Assembly (NCBI GenBank): GCA_017517815.1
Contig: JAFWYA010000010.1
Span: forward strand, 1-10,331
Length of the DNA stretch: 10,331 nucleotides
Direction: 5' to 3'
DNA from: Clostridia bacterium
GTDB taxonomy: Bacteria; Bacillota_A; Clostridia; Christensenellales; Aristaeellaceae
Shown: positions 7,083 through 10,331 of the stretch, piece after piece
How the letters are laid out: the number at the start of each line of letters is the position of its first letter
Numbering within the stretch: the first letter of the stretch is position 1
Notes under the pieces: generated by a model
Told to the model about the DNA's origin: nothing
Seen by the model: only the letters and a program-made list of their open reading frames with translations
Databases searched by the model: none
Translations under genes and position numbers: made by a program

Positions 7083-7817
7083 ATGAAAACTGTACTCATT
7101 ACCGGCGGCGCATCGGGCATCGGCCTGCTGTGCGGCCAGTGCTACGCCCGTCAGGGTGACAACGTGGTGCTGGTGGACATCAACCAGGAGGCCCTCGACG
7201 CGCGCGTGGAGGAGATCCGCGCGTACAGCGAGAATGTATTGGGTGTGTGCATCGACATCCGCGACTACGAAAGCGTGAAATCCGCCTGCAAGCAGGCGTG
7301 GGACACGTTTGGCTCCATCGACATCCTCATCAACTGCGCAGGCGGCGCCGAAACCCGCATCATGGGCGCAAAGGGCAAGTTTCATGAGATCCCCATCGAG
7401 GTGTACGACTTCGGCATCGACGTCAACCTCAAGGGCGCCATGTACTTTGACCACGCCGCCATGCACTACATGGCGCAGCAGATGAGCGGCGTCATCATCC
7501 ACCTGGGCTCCATCACGGGCCAGGAGGGCTGCAGCGCCAACATCGCCTACGCCGCCTCCAAGAGCGCGCTGATGAACGGCATGACCAAGGCCATCGCCAA
7601 GGCCGGCGCAGAATACAATGTGCGCTGCTGCTACGTCGCCCCCGGACCGGTGCTCACACGCCCTGCCATGGCCAACATGAAGACCCTCATGGGCCGCGCT
7701 GCCGAAACGCAGGAGGTTGTCGACCTCATCATGTATCTGGCCAGCGATAAAGCCAGCTTTATCACCGGCAGCGGCATTCTGGCCGACTGCGGCCGCAATG
7801 TAATGGACAGAAAGTGA
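7083..7817 (+). CDS. Short-chain dehydrogenase/reductase (SDR)
   Basis: This 244-aa classical SDR oxidoreductase interconverts a hydroxyl and a ketone with a nicotinamide cofactor. The Rossmann motif TGGASGIG is at 7-14, the acidic D32 after the second strand (VDIN) suggests NAD(H) over NADP(H), and NCAG at 84-87 replaces the usual NNAG. The catalytic tetrad is N115 (DVNLKG), S143 (GSITG), Y156 and K160 (YAASK). The length is normal for the family and the ATG has GGAGG at 7069-7073. It lies 15 nt after the permease stop and 12 nt before the dehydratase-like gene, so the two enzymes are probably co-translated and act in one pathway. Oxidation of an imported sugar, cyclitol or aglycone alcohol is plausible; the substrate is not readable from sequence. 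Confidence 0.92.
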   Translation: MKTVLITGGASGIGLLCGQCYARQGDNVVLVDINQEALDARVEEIRAYSENVLGVCIDIRDYESVKSACKQAWDTFGSIDILINCAGGAETRIMGAKGKFHEIPIEVYDFGIDVNLKGAMYFDHAAMHYMAQQMSGVIIHLGSITGQEGCSANIAYAASKSALMNGMTKAIAKAGAEYNVRCCYVAPGPVLTRPAMANMKTLMGRAAETQEVVDLIMYLASDKASFITGSGILADCGRNVMDRK

Positions 7818-7829
7818 GCTGACCTGACC

Positions 7830-8603
7830 TTGAAGCCGACGTTTTTGGGCCACGCGCGCCCGCTGATCACCTGCATGATCCAGTCTGACGAGCCGGAGGC
7901 CGCCATCGCCGCCGTATGCAACGCCAATTTTGACGGCGCGGACGCATTCGGCTTTCAGATGTGCCGGTTTGACCCTCAGTACCGCACCGAGGAAGTCATC
8001 CGCCGCATCATGAAGCCCATGGGCCCCAAGCCCTGCTACGTTACCAACTACCGCTACGGCTACAACGAAGGCAAGCCCGACGAAGAGCTGGTGGAAGGCC
8101 TGCTGTTTCTGCAGCAGTGCGGCGGCAACCTCATCGACGTGATGGGCGACCTGTACTGCCGTGACCCGCTGGAACTGACCATGGACGAAACCGCCATCCG
8201 CAAGCAGATGGAGCTGATCGACCTGATCCATGCGCGCGGCGGCGAGGTGCTCATGTCCACCCACACCTACAAATTCCTGCCCGCTGAAGAGGTGCTGCGC
8301 ATCGCCCGCGAGCAGGTTCGCCGCGGCGCGGACATCGTCAAAATCGTCACCGGCGCGCAAAATGAGGACGAGGAACTGGAAAACCTGCGCATCACGGCCC
8401 TTTTGCGCCGCGAGCTGGACAAGCCCTTCCTGTTCCTGGCCGCGGGCCGCAGCAAGCTGCACCGCACCATCGGGCCGATGCTGGGCTGCTGCATGTGGCT
8501 CACCGTGCCCCAGCACGACCGCCTCAGCACCAAGACCCAGCCGGTATGCCGCGCCATCCGCGCCATTGCCGACAATTTCAACTATCTGCCTGAACGAGAC
8601 TGA
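7830..8603 (+). CDS. Type I 3-dehydroquinate dehydratase-like protein
   Basis: This 257-aa TIM-barrel protein has the landmarks of class I (Schiff-base) dehydroquinate dehydratases. The catalytic pair is H145 (LMSTHTYK) and K171 (ADIVKIV); R75/E80 (YRYGYNEG) sit at the AroD R82/E86 position, and R212 (SKLHRTIG) aligns with AroD R213. The N-terminal Glu-x-Arg that grips the substrate carboxylate in AroD is not present: the corresponding strand reads DAFGFQMCRFD (38-48). Chemistry through a lysine imine on a ketone, with loss of a beta hydroxyl, therefore looks retained, but the substrate may differ from dehydroquinate. The start is uncertain: a TTG at 7830 with only a weak GTGAG upstream, or a CTG at 7824. 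The first ATG (residue 16) would remove strand 1. The adjacent SDR could supply the ketone substrate. Confidence 0.82.
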   Translation: MKPTFLGHARPLITCMIQSDEPEAAIAAVCNANFDGADAFGFQMCRFDPQYRTEEVIRRIMKPMGPKPCYVTNYRYGYNEGKPDEELVEGLLFLQQCGGNLIDVMGDLYCRDPLELTMDETAIRKQMELIDLIHARGGEVLMSTHTYKFLPAEEVLRIAREQVRRGADIVKIVTGAQNEDEELENLRITALLRRELDKPFLFLAAGRSKLHRTIGPMLGCCMWLTVPQHDRLSTKTQPVCRAIRAIADNFNYLPERD

Positions 8604-8621
8604 TCACGGAGGCGAACTGCC

Positions 8622-9959
8622 ATGTCTGAAAGAGCACAGAAGGTACTGCGCTATTTTGAGGAGCAGAAGGACTTTACCAAAGCCCGCGTGGAAAGCGGCA
8701 TTGAACTCTACCGCAAGGGCGACGCGCGCGTGCGTGTGGTGGACAAGGACGGCAACCCTGTCAAGGGCGCTGTGATCGACGCCAAAGAGGTGAAGCAGGC
8801 CTTCAAGTTCGGCGCCAACACCTTCATGATTGACGAGCTGGAAACCCCCGAAAAGAACGCCATCTACAAAAAGAAGTTCCCCGAGCTTTTCAACCTGGGC
8901 ACCATTCCCTTCTACTGGAAGGACCTTGAGCCCGAGGAAGGCAAGCCGCGCTTTGCCGTCGACAGCCCGCGCATCTACCGCCGCCCGGCCACCGACCTGT
9001 GCGTCAACTACTGCCTGCAAAACGGCATCGAGCCCAAGCTGCACTGCCTCAACTACGACCAGTTTGTGCCCGACTGGGCCAGGAACCGCTCTGTGCCCGA
9101 GATCAAGGCGCTGCTCATCAAGCGCTTCCGCGAGATCGGCGAGCGCTATGCGCACCTCATCCCCATGATCGAGGTCACCAACGAAACCTACTGCCCCTGG
9201 TTTGGCAGCGACTTCTTCCTGGAAGACGACTTCTGCGAGTGGTCCTTCAAGGAGGCGCAGAAGTACTTCCCCGCCAACGAGCTCATCATCAACGAGGCCG
9301 GCATCGAGTGGGACGTGCTCAACGCCAACACAAACCGCAACCCCTACTATCAGCAGGTGGAAAAGCTGCTCAGTCAGAACGCGCCCGTGCACGGCATCGG
9401 CTTCCAGTACCACAGCTTCTACCGCGCCGAGGTCGAGGCCGAGACCCTCGCCAAGCCCACCGGCCGCTATGCGCCGCGCTATCTGTGCTCCATCATGGAC
9501 AAGTTTGCCGAACTCAACCTGCCCATGCAGATCACCGAGATGACCATTCCCGCCTACAGCGCCGACCCCGAGGACGAAGCCATTCAGGCCGAGATCATCA
9601 AAAACGTGTACTCCCTCTTCTTTGCCCAGAAGAACATGGAGGCCGTCATCTACTGGAACCTGCCCGACGGCTACGCCTACAAGGCCGAACCCGGCGACAT
9701 GACCTGCGGCGAAAACTACTTCTACGGCGGCCTGCTGCGCTTTGACATGAGCGAAAAGCCCGCCTTCAAGACCCTCAAAAAGCTCATCCGCGAAGACTGG
9801 ATGACCAACACCCAGGCCGTCACCGACGAAAACGGCTGGACCACCATCCGCGGCTTCCACGGCGACTACGAGCTGACCGTACACCACAACGAAAAGGCCA
9901 CCCAGCACCCCATGGCCCTGCGCGCCAAGGGCCGCAACGAGGTGACGGTGGTCGTGTGA
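8622..9959 (+). CDS. Cytoplasmic GH10-family glycoside hydrolase, divergent
   Basis: This 445-aa retaining glycosidase of the GH10 (xylanase) family has no signal peptide, so it should act on material already imported. An N-terminal beta-rich segment (about 27-68, around VRVVDKDGNPVKGAVI) precedes the barrel. The catalytic residues are the acid/base E188 in IEVTNET and the nucleophile E306 in MQITEM. Also kept are H141, the Q262/H264 pair in GFQYHS, and W345 in YWNLPD. By-eye alignment suggests the xylose-binding ENEMKW segment is replaced by TIPFYW (94-99) and the GHTLVWH segment by LHCLNYD. A C-terminal segment (about 380-445) resembles a small beta domain. The ATG has GGAGG at 8608-8612, and the gene is the last before a strong terminator. 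It may cleave a xylo-oligosaccharide, but the altered subsite points to another beta-glycoside. Confidence 0.86.
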   Translation: MSERAQKVLRYFEEQKDFTKARVESGIELYRKGDARVRVVDKDGNPVKGAVIDAKEVKQAFKFGANTFMIDELETPEKNAIYKKKFPELFNLGTIPFYWKDLEPEEGKPRFAVDSPRIYRRPATDLCVNYCLQNGIEPKLHCLNYDQFVPDWARNRSVPEIKALLIKRFREIGERYAHLIPMIEVTNETYCPWFGSDFFLEDDFCEWSFKEAQKYFPANELIINEAGIEWDVLNANTNRNPYYQQVEKLLSQNAPVHGIGFQYHSFYRAEVEAETLAKPTGRYAPRYLCSIMDKFAELNLPMQITEMTIPAYSADPEDEAIQAEIIKNVYSLFFAQKNMEAVIYWNLPDGYAYKAEPGDMTCGENYFYGGLLRFDMSEKPAFKTLKKLIREDWMTNTQAVTDENGWTTIRGFHGDYELTVHHNEKATQHPMALRAKGRNEVTVVV

Positions 9960-9970
9960 TAGGGGACGAT

Positions 9971-10015
9971 TGCAGGGGCGCTGCCCCTGCACCCCGGCAG
10001 GGATTTCATCCCTGC
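9971..10015. repeat. Two tandem hairpins after the hydrolase gene
   Basis: The first stem pairs 9971-9979 with 9983-9991 (TGCAGGGGC/GCCCCTGCA, loop GCT). The second pairs 9997-10004 with 10008-10015 (GCAGGGAT/ATCCCTGC, loop TTC). Both stems are perfect. They lie between the stop codon and the terminator, and may be further dispersed intergenic units or 3'-end stabilisers of the operon mRNA. Confidence 0.7.
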
Positions 10016-10020
10016 ACCCA

Positions 10021-10058
10021 TCTCTGATGCCCATTTCATGGGCATCAGGGATTTTTTT
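10021..10058 (+). terminator. Strong intrinsic terminator of the operon
   Basis: An 11-bp perfect stem, 10024-10034 with 10038-10048 (CTGATGCCCAT/ATGGGCATCAG, loop TTC), extends to about 14 bp with one G-T pair. Seven consecutive T bases follow at 10052-10058. It lies about 90 nt after the hydrolase stop and should end the six-gene transcript. Confidence 0.92.
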
Positions 10059-10216
10059 ATGTGTTTGGGGTTGCAGCTAAGACCGCCGGTCGGCGACAGG
10101 CCTCCCGGCTCGCTTGGGCGGGGAGTAAGGAATAGGCACAGCCACTCACCCGCACCTCCGCAAAGGTAAGTACCCCATGCTTGGGGTCTGGGGCTATGCC
10201 CCAGCGCGGGAAGGGG
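10059..10216. other. Intergenic spacer with small hairpins
   Basis: I see no gene here. Two hairpins stand at its end: 10172-10187 (ACCCCA, loop TGCT, TGGGGT) and 10188-10204 (CTGGGGC, loop TAT, GCCCCAG). The GGTAAGT heptamer at 10165-10171 also occurs at 174-180 in the left flank, hinting at shared but diverged intergenic sequence. Confidence 0.5.
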
Positions 10217-10307
10217 GGAGGGGGGAAGTCCAGAGGGGGGTCTCGGGGGGACCGGTGCGGGGTCCCCCCCGACCGCCCCTCTGGCCCAAGCGGAGCGGAG
10301 AGAAACC
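10217..10307. repeat. GC-rich palindromic intergenic repeat, right copy
   Basis: This copy is identical over 91 bases to 70-160 and has the same orientation. It contains the same hairpin (10230-10284). The downstream flank differs from the left copy after 10313, which marks the element's edge. The two copies bracket the whole regulator-transporter-enzyme locus. Confidence 0.85.
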
Positions 10308-10331
10308 CGAGCGAAACGAAGTTGCGCTCAA

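Noticed and set aside
5055..8516. Very long minus-strand open frame (1153 codons) antisense to four genes
   Set aside because: Its product is low-complexity and rich in His, Gly, Val, Asp and Ala with no recognisable domain, while the plus strand holds four well-recognised families. It is a by-product of GC-rich codon use that rarely gives stop codons on the opposite strand.
8604..10034. 476-codon minus-strand frame opposite the GH10 gene, crossing the terminator
   Set aside because: Its composition is that of an antisense shadow, it includes terminator and hairpin DNA, and it conflicts with a convincing GH10 gene.

Overview
The window is a compact, GC-rich (roughly 60%) carbohydrate-uptake locus. 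It most resembles an uncultured gut-type Clostridia member of the Bacillota. Three things point there: a YesM/YesN-type two-component pair next to an LplA/LplB/YtcP-type ABC importer with no ATPase gene; strong GGAGG ribosome binding sites; and intergenic DNA crowded with hairpins and a dispersed repeat. The order-level guess is inference, not shown by any marker gene.

Layout. Positions 1-327 hold no convincing gene, only a GC-rich palindromic repeat and small hairpins. On the minus strand, 3308 to 328 encodes a membrane sensor histidine kinase and an AraC-type response regulator that overlap by 4 nt. A 169-bp divergent intergenic region (3309-3477) carries one plausible sigma-A promoter per direction and a 20-bp-spaced direct repeat that could be a regulator site. 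On the plus strand, 3478-9959 is a six-gene operon: extracellular solute-binding protein, two membrane permeases, a short-chain dehydrogenase, a type I 3-dehydroquinate dehydratase-like protein, and a cytoplasmic GH10-family glycoside hydrolase. A perfect 11-bp hairpin with an imperfect T-tract follows the binding-protein gene and probably lets it be expressed more than the downstream genes. A strong intrinsic terminator closes the operon at about 10058. Positions 9960-10331 are hairpin-rich, and a second, identical 91-bp copy of the left-end repeat lies near the right end.

Working model (inference). An extracellular oligosaccharide or glycoside is sensed by the kinase, and the phosphorylated regulator activates the divergent operon. 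The binding protein and permeases import the ligand using an ATPase encoded elsewhere. The GH10 protein, which has no signal peptide, hydrolyses it inside the cell. The dehydrogenase and the dehydratase-like enzyme may then process a released sugar or cyclitol-type aglycone by oxidation to a ketone followed by Schiff-base-assisted elimination of water. The substrate is unknown. The GH10 protein keeps both catalytic glutamates but appears to have lost the canonical xylose-binding residues of the minus-2 subsite. The dehydratase-like protein keeps the His/Lys pair but lacks the usual Glu-x-Arg carboxylate-binding motif. Together these make ordinary xylan or shikimate-pathway roles doubtful, and the SDR/dehydratase/GH10 set is the most interesting part of the window.
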